DNA from: Spirochaetaceae bacterium
Lineage (GTDB): Bacteria; Spirochaetota; Spirochaetia; SZUA-6; Bin103
Reading direction: 5' to 3'
Assembly (NCBI GenBank): GCA_026710565.1
Contig: JAPOQV010000490.1
Location: 1 to 29,828 of the forward strand
Length of the DNA stretch: 29,828 bases
Shown: positions 23,266-29,828 of the stretch, piece by piece
How the letters are laid out: each line of letters opens with the position of its first letter
Numbering within the stretch: position 1 is the stretch's first letter
Translations under genes and position numbers: made by a program
The notes under the pieces: model-generated
Databases searched by the model: none
What the model saw: the letters and a program-made list of their open reading frames with translations, nothing else
Told to the model about the DNA's origin: nothing

Positions 23266-24252
23266 TCAGACCGCCTCCCGGATGCGCGGATCGATGGCGA
23301 CCAGCAGGATGTCGGAGATGAGGGGGGCGAGCACCGTAAGGCTGCTCAGCACCATGACGACGCTGCCGGCCAGGAACATGTCCTGGTTGATCAGCGCCTG
23401 CACGAACAGCGGCGCCACCGTGGGCAGGCCCATGACCAGCGATACCAGCAGCTCACCGGACACCAGCGCCGGCAGGGTCCAGCCGATCGTGCTGATCACC
23501 GGATTCAGCGCGATGCGCACCGGGTAGCGGAACAGCAGCGGCCGCTCGGCCACGCCCTTGGCGCGGGCGACCGTGACGTAGAGCTTGCGCAGCTCGTCGA
23601 GCAGGCTGGCGCGCACCACCCTGATCAGGCCCGCGGTGCCTGCGGTGCCGACGATCAGGGCCGGCATCCACAGGTGCTTCAGCAGGTCGATGAGCTTGGC
23701 GAAGCTCCACGGCTCGTTGGCGTACTCGGCGGAGAACAGCCCGATGGCCGCAGTGCCGGTCGCCTCGAAGGTCAGCCATAGCAGGATCAGCGCGAACAGG
23801 AAATTGGGAATCGCCAGCCCCATGAAGCCGATGAAGGTGAACACGTAGTCGCCGGGCGAGTACTGGCGGGTGGCCGAGTAGATGCCGATCGGCAGACCGA
23901 GCAGGTAGACCAGGATCAGCGACAGGGTGGAGATCGCCAGGCTGGCCGGGAGCCGCTGCGCGAGCAGCTTGTTGACTTCCATGTTGTGCGCCATCGAGCG
24001 CCCCAGGTCGCCGCGCAGCACCCCCCAGATCCACTTCAGGTACTGCACGTGCATCGGACGCTCCAGGCCGTAACGGGCCTCCAGCGCTTCGATCCTGGCA
24101 TCGTCGACGGCGTCGCCCTGCATGCGCAACTGCGTGATGTAGGTATCCAGGTAGTTGCCCGGCGGGGCCTGGATGATCAGGAACGACAGGACGGAGATCG
24201 CTGCCAGGGTGACCACCATCAGCCGGAGCCGGCGCAGGACAGCCATGTTCAT
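23266..24252 (-). CDS. OppB/DppB-type ABC transporter permease
   Basis: A permease of 328 residues from ATG 24252. The first helix (LMVVTLAAISVLSFLIIQ) is followed by PPGNYLDTYITQLR, then LEARYGLERPMHVQYLKWI, as in OppB. The EAA loop LLDELRKLYVTVARAKGV lies in the second half. ATG 24252 is chosen because it comes 4 bases after the stop of the yoeB toxin; the frame is open upstream but would overlap the toxin. The tight order yefM-yoeB-permease-permease on one strand suggests a shared transcript. Confidence 0.9.
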   Translation of the reverse strand: MNMAVLRRLRLMVVTLAAISVLSFLIIQAPPGNYLDTYITQLRMQGDAVDDARIEALEARYGLERPMHVQYLKWIWGVLRGDLGRSMAHNMEVNKLLAQRLPASLAISTLSLILVYLLGLPIGIYSATRQYSPGDYVFTFIGFMGLAIPNFLFALILLWLTFEATGTAAIGLFSAEYANEPWSFAKLIDLLKHLWMPALIVGTAGTAGLIRVVRASLLDELRKLYVTVARAKGVAERPLLFRYPVRIALNPVISTIGWTLPALVSGELLVSLVMGLPTVAPLFVQALINQDMFLAGSVVMVLSSLTVLAPLISDILLVAIDPRIREAV

Positions 24253-24256
24253 GGCA

Positions 24257-24523
24257 CTACCGCTCGTAGTGGTAACGACAGGAGACAACGGTGACGCGGG
24301 TGTCTTCGACTGCGTAGACCAAGCGGTGTGCCTGGTCGATGCGGCGTGCCCAGAACCCGGTCAGGTTCTCTTTCAGCGCCTCCGGTTTGCCCAATCCCTC
24401 GAACGGAGAGCGCATGGTGTCGGCGATCAGCCGGTTGATCCGCCGCAGCGTCTTCCTGTCCTGACCCTGCCACCGAAGGTAGTCGGCCCAGGCCGCGTTG
24501 GTCCATGCCAACGTGCGCTGCAT
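24257..24523 (-). CDS. yoeB: YoeB-type toxin (ribosome-dependent mRNA interferase)
   Basis: An 88-residue YoeB. The catalytic residues of E. coli YoeB (E46, R65, H83, Y84) have counterparts here at E48, R67, H85 and Y86, in KPEALKENLTGFWARRID, HRLVY and CRYHY. It should cut mRNA in the ribosomal A site until bound by YefM. It starts 2 bases after the antitoxin stop, in the usual antitoxin-first order. Its stop is 4 bases before the permease ATG, which is unusual. Confidence 0.95.
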   Translation of the reverse strand: MQRTLAWTNAAWADYLRWQGQDRKTLRRINRLIADTMRSPFEGLGKPEALKENLTGFWARRIDQAHRLVYAVEDTRVTVVSCRYHYER

Positions 24524-24525
24524 CG

Positions 24526-24780
24526 CTACGGGTCGATTGTCTCTCGTTCGAGCACGTTGCCGGCCCTGTATTGCTCGATCGACTCGGCGAGGTGAGCGGC
24601 GTTCGCGGGCGACTTCAGCAGGTGCACGGTTTCCATCAGGCTGTTGTAGTAGTCGAGCGACATGACCACCGCGTCCTCGGCATCACGGCGCGTGATGATA
24701 GCGACGTCCGCATCACCTGCGACTCCGTCGAGGATCGACTTCAGGCCATTCCTCGCGTCCGTGAACGAAACCGTTCTCAC
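24526..24780 (-). CDS. yefM: YefM-type antitoxin (Phd/YefM family)
   Basis: An 84-residue antitoxin with the Phd/YefM DNA-binding N-terminus (MRTVSFTDARNGLKSILDGV, then ITRRDAEDAVVMSLDYYNSL) and a C-terminal toxin-binding tail (LAESIEQYRAGNVLERE). It starts at GTG 24780 with GGAGGG (complement of 24785-24790) four bases upstream. It should repress the operon together with YoeB, and so possibly the two permeases downstream. Head of the - strand yefM-yoeB-permease cluster. Confidence 0.95.
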   Translation of the reverse strand: MRTVSFTDARNGLKSILDGVAGDADVAIITRRDAEDAVVMSLDYYNSLMETVHLLKSPANAAHLAESIEQYRAGNVLERETIDP

Positions 24781-24810
24781 ATCGCCCTCCAGATTGTCGT
24801 TCTCACCGGG

Positions 24811-24851
24811 AGTCTACCACCAAACTGGCAACTTGTACCACTAAAGGTACA
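24811..24851 (-). promoter_or_regulatory. yefM promoter with YefM-type operator
   Basis: TGTACC (24834-24839) and GGTACA (24846-24851) form a perfect 6-bp dyad with a 6-base spacer. E. coli YefM binds palindromes with a TGTACA core, and these half-sites match it closely. On the - strand GGTACA (24839-24834) lies 17 bases from TAGACT (24816-24811), giving a plausible -35/-10 pair with the operator over the -35. Sequence seen, role inferred. Confidence 0.5.
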
Positions 24852-24872
24852 GGTCGGTCCGGCGTACACAAG

Positions 24873-26327
24873 TCAAGCCGTATACAGGGCGTAGAGCTTC
24901 GCCCGCGTAATCCGGAACTGGATCACCAGCGGTCTCTCGGGATGCACCGAGATCCTGGGGCGGCCTCGCCAGGTTACCGGATGCCGGATCTCGTCACCCC
25001 GCACCGGGTCGCACTGGGCGAACGCATACCCCTCGATGGGCACCCCCGTCTCATCGGTGAGCTGGACCCGTATCTCCCCCGCCGGATAGGTCGTTGCGTT
25101 GACGGATAGCGCGGCCAGCGGGTCGTCGAACACCGGGGTCGCAAAGAAGCCGCGTTCGTCGGCCTCCACCGCCGCGAAGCGGTCGGTGCTCCAGGTCGCC
25201 CAGAAGTACTCGCCCTGGTACTCCTCCCGGAATTCCTCGGCGGTATCCTCGTTGTGGGTGTGGTGCCAGCGGCTGCAGGGCACGGCCACGGTGTCCGTGC
25301 CGAGCGGCACGATGCCCACCCCCGCATAGACGCGCTTCTCGTCTCCGGCGCCGTCCGCTTCGATCGGTACCACCGGCCGGTCGCCGAAGTACTCCAGCCG
25401 CACGCCGTCCCGGCTCGTGGCCAGGTGGACCTGCAGCGTGTCCTTCTCGCGGCTGAACTGGGCCGGGAAGAACAGGTGAAGATCATCCCGTCCCGGATAC
25501 AGGGCGTGGGCGTTGGTGTACAGATCGTGGGACGGATGGTGCGCCACGCCTAAGTAGGCAGTCGTTTCAGGATGGGGCCAATTCCGAAAATCGGCGGTCT
25601 CGGCGCGGGAGATCGACCTTCGGGACTGGCGTGAGCGAAACGATGAGCTGGGGACGTCGCTTTCCATCCACGTGCGGAAGTAGCCGACGTAGCGGCGCCG
25701 TACCGGGTCGTAATGCGCGGTGGTCTGGGTGTCGCTCATGAAGCCGTCGATGAGCGGCTCGGCGATCGGAGTCCACTGCAGCCCATCCGCCGACACCGCA
25801 CCCTGCATCTGCCACGTGCGTGGCTCGGCGCCCAGGAAGAGGTGCTTGTAGCGCTCGGCGGCGGGTGCGACCGGGTCGACGAACACCGTTCCTCCCAGGC
25901 AGGCGCGGCCGCGGTTGTGCGTCCTGTCGAAGACGATGTTGGTGTTCCGATCGCCGCGAAACTCCACCAGGCCGAGGTTCGGCTTGTGCCAGCTCACGCC
26001 GTCGCTCGATTCGGCGTAGCACAGCCGGTGGCTGTAGTCGGTCAGATCCGAAGAACGCCAGTTGTAGTCGCGTGCGGCTGCCTCATACCAGAGCCGGTAG
26101 ATGCCGTTCTCGTAAATGAGCGACTGCGACTTGCCGAGCGCTCGCTCCTCCCACGGCCTGTCGGCGCGGAGCCAGGGGACTGACCGGTGCGCGGGTTGCG
26201 ATCGGATCGCGATGCCGTACGGGACGTTGCCGTACTTCGGCGAGCGCGGCATGTGCTGGTAACCGGGCTGCACCAATGACCAGTCCAGAAACGGCCATCG
26301 GTGCGGCGTCCCGCTGATTGCCTTCAT
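24873..26327 (-). CDS. Glycosidase-like beta-propeller protein with C-terminal beta-sandwich
   Basis: A 484-residue protein without a signal peptide. Blade-like repeats are visible: YENGIYRLWYEA, CYAESSDGVSWHKPNLG, GAVSADGLQWTPIAEP, TADFRNWPHPETTAYLG, and ATSRDGVRLEYFGDRPVV. About the last 90 residues (from FDDPLAALSVNATTYPAGE) look like a beta-sandwich, as in GH32-type proteins. The overall layout resembles GH32/GH43-like putative glycosidases. Catalytic carboxylates cannot be assigned by eye. It starts 12 bases after the stop of the PHP hydrolase gene, so they form an operon. The function is likely processing of a sugar or glycoside; the peptide-type importer downstream may carry the product. 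Confidence 0.7.
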   Translation of the reverse strand: MKAISGTPHRWPFLDWSLVQPGYQHMPRSPKYGNVPYGIAIRSQPAHRSVPWLRADRPWEERALGKSQSLIYENGIYRLWYEAAARDYNWRSSDLTDYSHRLCYAESSDGVSWHKPNLGLVEFRGDRNTNIVFDRTHNRGRACLGGTVFVDPVAPAAERYKHLFLGAEPRTWQMQGAVSADGLQWTPIAEPLIDGFMSDTQTTAHYDPVRRRYVGYFRTWMESDVPSSSFRSRQSRRSISRAETADFRNWPHPETTAYLGVAHHPSHDLYTNAHALYPGRDDLHLFFPAQFSREKDTLQVHLATSRDGVRLEYFGDRPVVPIEADGAGDEKRVYAGVGIVPLGTDTVAVPCSRWHHTHNEDTAEEFREEYQGEYFWATWSTDRFAAVEADERGFFATPVFDDPLAALSVNATTYPAGEIRVQLTDETGVPIEGYAFAQCDPVRGDEIRHPVTWRGRPRISVHPERPLVIQFRITRAKLYALYTA

Positions 26328-26339
26328 GAGGATGCGCCC

Positions 26340-27305
26340 TCACCGAGCGCTCAGATCGAACGGATTGGACCAGGCCTTGTTGCCGTCGGGCGCGATCACC
26401 TCGAACCGCACCCAGCGGGCGTCGACCTTCAATGAGAACGTCGCTTGCTCGAAGGTCGCATCCTGCTCGCGATAGGATGCTCCACCCAGATCGCTGATCG
26501 CATCGATCCGCTTTGCCTCCGAGCACACCACGGTAGCCGCGATTCGGCGCTCGTTCGTCGATCGCTCCCGTCGCAACTGGATGTCGTGGATGACCGGCCC
26601 GGTGGTGCCGTAGGAGGCCCCGCTCACCAGCGCATCGACGATCGCCGTCGCCGACCGCTCGCGCGTGCGCACCATCGTCCACGCTTCGTACGTGTCGCGG
26701 CGATCCTCGTCCCGGAAGTGGGAGTCGTCGTTCGCCAAGGCCGGAAAGAGCCGGTCGGCGTGCAGCATCCACTCATCCCAGTGAACGGCCGACTCCGCCT
26801 TGCCCTGCAGGCCGCACGCCGCGTTGAACACCTCGATGCCGGCCAGGCCGCGCAACGGCAGCGTGTCACGAGGAATGCAGACCGAACTCCAGTACGGGTG
26901 GGCCAGCCACACCGAGCCGCCCTGCTCGCGGACCGCGTCGATCACGTGTTGCGGCGCGAGCTTCGCGGCATCGATGTCGTCGCTGACATGCAGGCCGACG
27001 AAATGGTGCACCTGACCCCCGAACGGGTTGTCGGGATGCAACTCCACGCCCTGGATCAGGACCAGACCGTGGGCAGGGGTGATGCTGGAGAGGCTGGTGA
27101 TGCGGTAGTGGTCGGTGATCGCCAGGAAGTCGTAGCCGTTGGCCGCGTAGGCGTCGGCGCGTTGCTGCGGTGACAGGCGGCCGTCCGAGCAGGTCGTATG
27201 CGAATGCAGGTTGCCCTTGAGCCACGCGTAACCGTCGGCGGCGCTCAGCGTGAACGGATCGATCAACTCCGCGCGGTCGCCGCCGGGCATGTTCCGACTA
27301 TACAT
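26340..27305 (-). CDS. CehA/McbA-like PHP-domain metallohydrolase
   Basis: A 321-residue protein with the PHP metal-binding motifs in order: NLHSHTTCSDG (H34, H36, D41), AITDHY (D65, H66), GVELH (E88), VHHFVGLHV, WLAHPYW, and ANDDSH near the end of the domain. The last 100 residues are a small beta-rich domain, as in CehA/McbA-type proteins. It should hydrolyse a phosphoester or related bond; the physiological substrate is unknown. ATG 27305 or ATG 27290 could be the start; neither has a strong ribosome-binding site, and TATAGT (complement of 27297-27302) could be a -10 for the second. It lies upstream of, and in an operon with, the propeller gene. Confidence 0.82.
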   Translation of the reverse strand: MYSRNMPGGDRAELIDPFTLSAADGYAWLKGNLHSHTTCSDGRLSPQQRADAYAANGYDFLAITDHYRITSLSSITPAHGLVLIQGVELHPDNPFGGQVHHFVGLHVSDDIDAAKLAPQHVIDAVREQGGSVWLAHPYWSSVCIPRDTLPLRGLAGIEVFNAACGLQGKAESAVHWDEWMLHADRLFPALANDDSHFRDEDRRDTYEAWTMVRTRERSATAIVDALVSGASYGTTGPVIHDIQLRRERSTNERRIAATVVCSEAKRIDAISDLGGASYREQDATFEQATFSLKVDARWVRFEVIAPDGNKAWSNPFDLSAR

Positions 27306-27357
27306 CGAGCGCCGCTGCCGACGGAGCTACGATCGTCGTAAGGCTCACTGAGGTCGC

Positions 27358-29828
27358 TCACCTATCCGGCTCGAACACCAGTTCGGGCAGGACCACCTCC
27401 CAGGCATCGCATCTCATGGCGTTGCGGTATTTTGGGTCCGACGCCTCCCGGCTCCAGCCCACGACCGCGAACGTTGCCGCTGACCGGCACCGTGACCCGG
27501 ACGGCGGCCTGAACGACCCGGCGAGGCGCCCCACGGTTCGGCCGGCCCGGTCCAGAAGCGTCCAACGCCCGTCCTCTCGGACCCGCACGTCCAGGGGATC
27601 GCCGACCGACAGCGCCGTGATGGCGCCGTGTACGGGATCGCCGGGACGGCGCCGCCCGGCGAACCCCAGGTCGACCTCCTGGAGGGTGGGCCGGACATGG
27701 CGATACGCCACCGCCTCCGGGCACGGGGGAAGCTCGGCAGCCTCGCGACGGATCGTGGCGGGATGGTCAGCCACTTCGCCATGGAAGCTCCGGGAGCCGT
27801 CGAGCTTCGCCAGCGTGAGCGTCTGCCGCGCCCGCGTCATCGCCACGTAGTACAGCCGGCGCGGCGCGTCGGGATCCTCGTCGCGGCCCACCCGTTCCCA
27901 GCCGCCGTCCAGGACCGCCACATGATCGAACTCCAGCCCCTTGGCGCGGTGGGCGGTGAGCAACAGCAGTCCCCGCTGGCGGCGGCGTATGTCCCGGCCC
28001 CACTCGGCCAGCCACTCGATGAAATGGTCCACCGGTGTTTCTCCGCCGCCGGTTTCCAGCGCATGTTCCTCCACCGCCTGCCGCAGCAGGTCGTGCCAGG
28101 GATCGGAGGGCCTCGCGTCGGCCCACCCGCGCAGGGACGCGCCGGCGACAATCCGCGTTTCACACCCGCACAGCCATGCGACGAACGCCCGGGTTTCCCG
28201 CAGGCGCCAGAAATTCGGGATCTCCTCGTTCGCCATCTGGACCGGGACGTCATGCGCCTCGCAGAACGCCCGCACGGGAACCAGATACTCCCACTCGCGC
28301 GCGATGACCGCGCACCGCGACCAGTCCCATTCCTGCGCCAGCTCGGCGAGACGCAGCAACTCCGTCATGACGGCCCGCGCCTGGCCGACCGGAGCGCCTC
28401 CGGCCGGCAGAATCTGCACCCGCCCGCTCGAAACCGGGTCCAGCGCCGCCCACGCTCCGCCCGGCGGGTCCCTCTCTCGCGCGCGGTCGACATGGATGGG
28501 ATGCTCCGCCTTCATGCGGTTTCGCGCTGGCTCGATTACCGCATTGGCCGCCGCCACGACATGGGCCGTCGAACGGTAGTTGGCGGTCAGGTATGTGGGC
28601 TTCGGCCCGTAGTCGGCCTGGAAGCGCCGGATGAACTCCACCGACGCTCCGTTGAAGGCGTAGATGTTCTGGTCGTCGTCGCCGACGGCGAACAGTGTGA
28701 GCTTGCCCGCGTCGTCTTCCAGCGTCCGTCCGGCCAGCGCCGATATCAGCTCGTACTGCTCCAGGCCGACATCCTGGTACTCGTCGACGAGAATCCAACG
28801 GAAGCCCGCGAGCAGGCGCTCGCGGCGCTCGTCCGCCTCTTCCGGCGACAGCTCCTCGCCGCGGAGCAGCGCGACGGCGCGGCGCATCACGTCCCTGAAC
28901 ATCGCGTCGTCCGGGCGCTCCGACCAGCCGGTGAAGCTGTGGCCCGCCAGGCGCATGGCAAGCGCGTGGCAGGTGAGCACCGTCACGCCGCGCGCGTCGT
29001 CGCCGATCATCTCCGTGAGCCGGCGGCGGATGTCGACGGCCGCGTGACGGTTGTAGGCGAGCGCCAGGATGCCGCGGGCGTTCTCCCGTCTGACGCGGAT
29101 CAGCCAGGCGATGCGGTGCACGAGCACGCGCGTCTTGCCCGAGCCGGGGCCTGCGAGGACCAGCACGTTGGTCCGTTCCCGCTCGTCGGCCACGATGCGC
29201 TGCTGGACCGGGTTCCGCAGGCTCTCGACGATGGCGCGCCAGGACGCGGGCGTCGTCTGCCGGCCGATCTCCCGGTCCCGACCAGGCAGCCAGCGGGCGA
29301 GAAACTCCTCCTCCGTGAGTGCGAAGTAGTCCATCGCCAGGCGCAGCGCCTCGCTCATGGCCGCGAGGCCGCGCTCGGCGAACTCCACCATGACGTGGAT
29401 CTGAAGCACCTGTCCCTTGTAGTGAAGGGCGAGGGGCTCGAAGTCCGGGCTGGAGAACCCGCGCCGCCGGTCCCGCTGCTCCAGCCGTATCGTCATCGCC
29501 GGGCGGAACACCGCGAGTCCCTTGTTGAGGCGGATGACCTCCAGCTCGTGGAGCCAGAGCAGGGCCCGGTCCAGCAGTTTTGCCGGGTCCCTCACCATGC
29601 TCTTGATCACCAGGTCGGACTCGATCGCCTGCAGGAGTTTTCCGAGCGTGGTCTCGGCCAGGAGATCGGTGCCACGGATCCCGGGCGGCAGGCAGTCGAG
29701 CAGATGTTCGAGCAGGCGGCCGGCCGCCTCGCGGCGTATGTCGGCGGTCTTCTTCAGTGCGCCCCATTCGCGCCTCAGCGTGATCCACGCGGTCTCCGCA
29801 TCCCGCTTGCGGACCGTGAGGCTGCCCG
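27358..29828 (-). CDS. UvrD-like superfamily 1 helicase, probably C-terminal part of a RecQ-UvrD fusion; N-terminus outside the window
   Basis: The frame is open to the right edge, giving 822 visible residues. SF1A helicase motifs appear in order: Q-like NPVQQRIV, Walker A AGPGSGKT (29154-29131), Walker B VDEYQDV, GDDDQNIYAFNGAS, LTANYRST, LTAHRAKGLEFDHV, and YVAMTRARQTL. About 200 residues precede the helicase core, including TTLGKLLQAIESD and LLDRALLWLHELEVIRLNKG, which look like the end of another domain. This fits the large bacterial proteins in which a RecQ helicase is fused to a UvrD helicase, but the RecQ part is not visible. A short C-terminal extension (after VDLGFAGRRRPGDP) may be an SH3-like or HIRAN-like fold. 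It acts on DNA in repair or recombination. Confidence 0.85.
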   Translation of the reverse strand, partial: GSLTVRKRDAETAWITLRREWGALKKTADIRREAAGRLLEHLLDCLPPGIRGTDLLAETTLGKLLQAIESDLVIKSMVRDPAKLLDRALLWLHELEVIRLNKGLAVFRPAMTIRLEQRDRRRGFSSPDFEPLALHYKGQVLQIHVMVEFAERGLAAMSEALRLAMDYFALTEEEFLARWLPGRDREIGRQTTPASWRAIVESLRNPVQQRIVADERERTNVLVLAGPGSGKTRVLVHRIAWLIRVRRENARGILALAYNRHAAVDIRRRLTEMIGDDARGVTVLTCHALAMRLAGHSFTGWSERPDDAMFRDVMRRAVALLRGEELSPEEADERRERLLAGFRWILVDEYQDVGLEQYELISALAGRTLEDDAGKLTLFAVGDDDQNIYAFNGASVEFIRRFQADYGPKPTYLTANYRSTAHVVAAANAVIEPARNRMKAEHPIHVDRARERDPPGGAWAALDPVSSGRVQILPAGGAPVGQARAVMTELLRLAELAQEWDWSRCAVIAREWEYLVPVRAFCEAHDVPVQMANEEIPNFWRLRETRAFVAWLCGCETRIVAGASLRGWADARPSDPWHDLLRQAVEEHALETGGGETPVDHFIEWLAEWGRDIRRRQRGLLLLTAHRAKGLEFDHVAVLDGGWERVGRDEDPDAPRRLYYVAMTRARQTLTLAKLDGSRSFHGEVADHPATIRREAAELPPCPEAVAYRHVRPTLQEVDLGFAGRRRPGDPVHGAITALSVGDPLDVRVREDGRWTLLDRAGRTVGRLAGSFRPPSGSRCRSAATFAVVGWSREASDPKYRNAMRCDAWEVVLPELVFEPDR

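Noticed and set aside
24253..24288. Longer start for the OppB-type permease at 24288
   Set aside because: It would overlap the yoeB toxin by about 30 bases and adds Ser/Thr-rich residues unlike the family; ATG 24252 fits better.
1..29828. tRNA, rRNA, transposase or integrase genes and attachment sites
   Set aside because: None could be recognised on either strand; the rearrangements seen have no visible mobile-element gene.

Overview
The window is GC-rich (roughly two thirds G+C), gene-dense bacterial DNA with no rRNA, tRNA or CRISPR array that I can see. The substrate-binding protein at 6468 has the Ala-Thr-Gly-Thr-Glu-Glu sequence right after its signal peptide that is common in spirochaete binding proteins. 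With the mix of sugar and peptide importers, beta-propeller glycosidase-like proteins, PhyH oxygenases and decayed AAA-ATPase/nuclease genes, this suggests a high-GC member of the Spirochaetia, perhaps free-living or invertebrate-associated. That placement is inference.

Left part (1-4433, + strand): a periplasmic ABC_sub_bind-type binding protein, cut by the window edge, lies 5 bases upstream of a membrane SpoIIE-type phosphatase. A STAS antagonist and an RsbW-type kinase follow. This is a complete partner-switching module whose sensor is paired with a binding protein rather than a transporter.

Carbohydrate part (4485-12491, + strand): a CUT1-type importer (two permeases and a binding protein, no ATPase) ends in a strong hairpin. 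A higBA toxin-antitoxin pair on the - strand follows, abutting a 5'-truncated beta-propeller (glycosidase-like) gene. A Gfo/Idh/MocA oxidoreductase and two overlapping PhyH-type Fe(II)/2-oxoglutarate oxygenases complete the block. It looks like uptake and processing of a sugar or modified sugar.

Accessory part (12534-20061): hicAB, a secreted protein with a TonB C-terminal domain, a truncated tandem-repeat surface-type protein, a small conserved ORF at a rearrangement junction, and a neutral-ceramidase-like hydrolase. Then comes a decayed stretch. An AAA-ATPase/PD-(D/E)XK-type gene is broken by indels and joined to a diverged 3' end of an oxygenase gene. After a truncated serine-protease-like lipoprotein and a small zinc-ribbon ORF, the nuclease C-terminal end appears, followed by an intact oxygenase. 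This is best read as an old tandem duplication of a [nuclease - oxygenase] unit with later deletions.

Right part (20148-29828): an oligopeptide-type (family 5) binding protein on + converges on its two permeases on -, with a terminator between them. The permeases follow a yefM-yoeB pair in the same direction. Upstream on the - strand are a beta-propeller protein, a CehA/McbA-like PHP metallohydrolase, and the UvrD-like C-terminal part of a large helicase that runs off the right edge.

Three toxin-antitoxin pairs (higBA, hicAB, yefM-yoeB) sit at or beside the boundaries of these blocks. None of the three binding-protein systems has an ATPase gene in the window.
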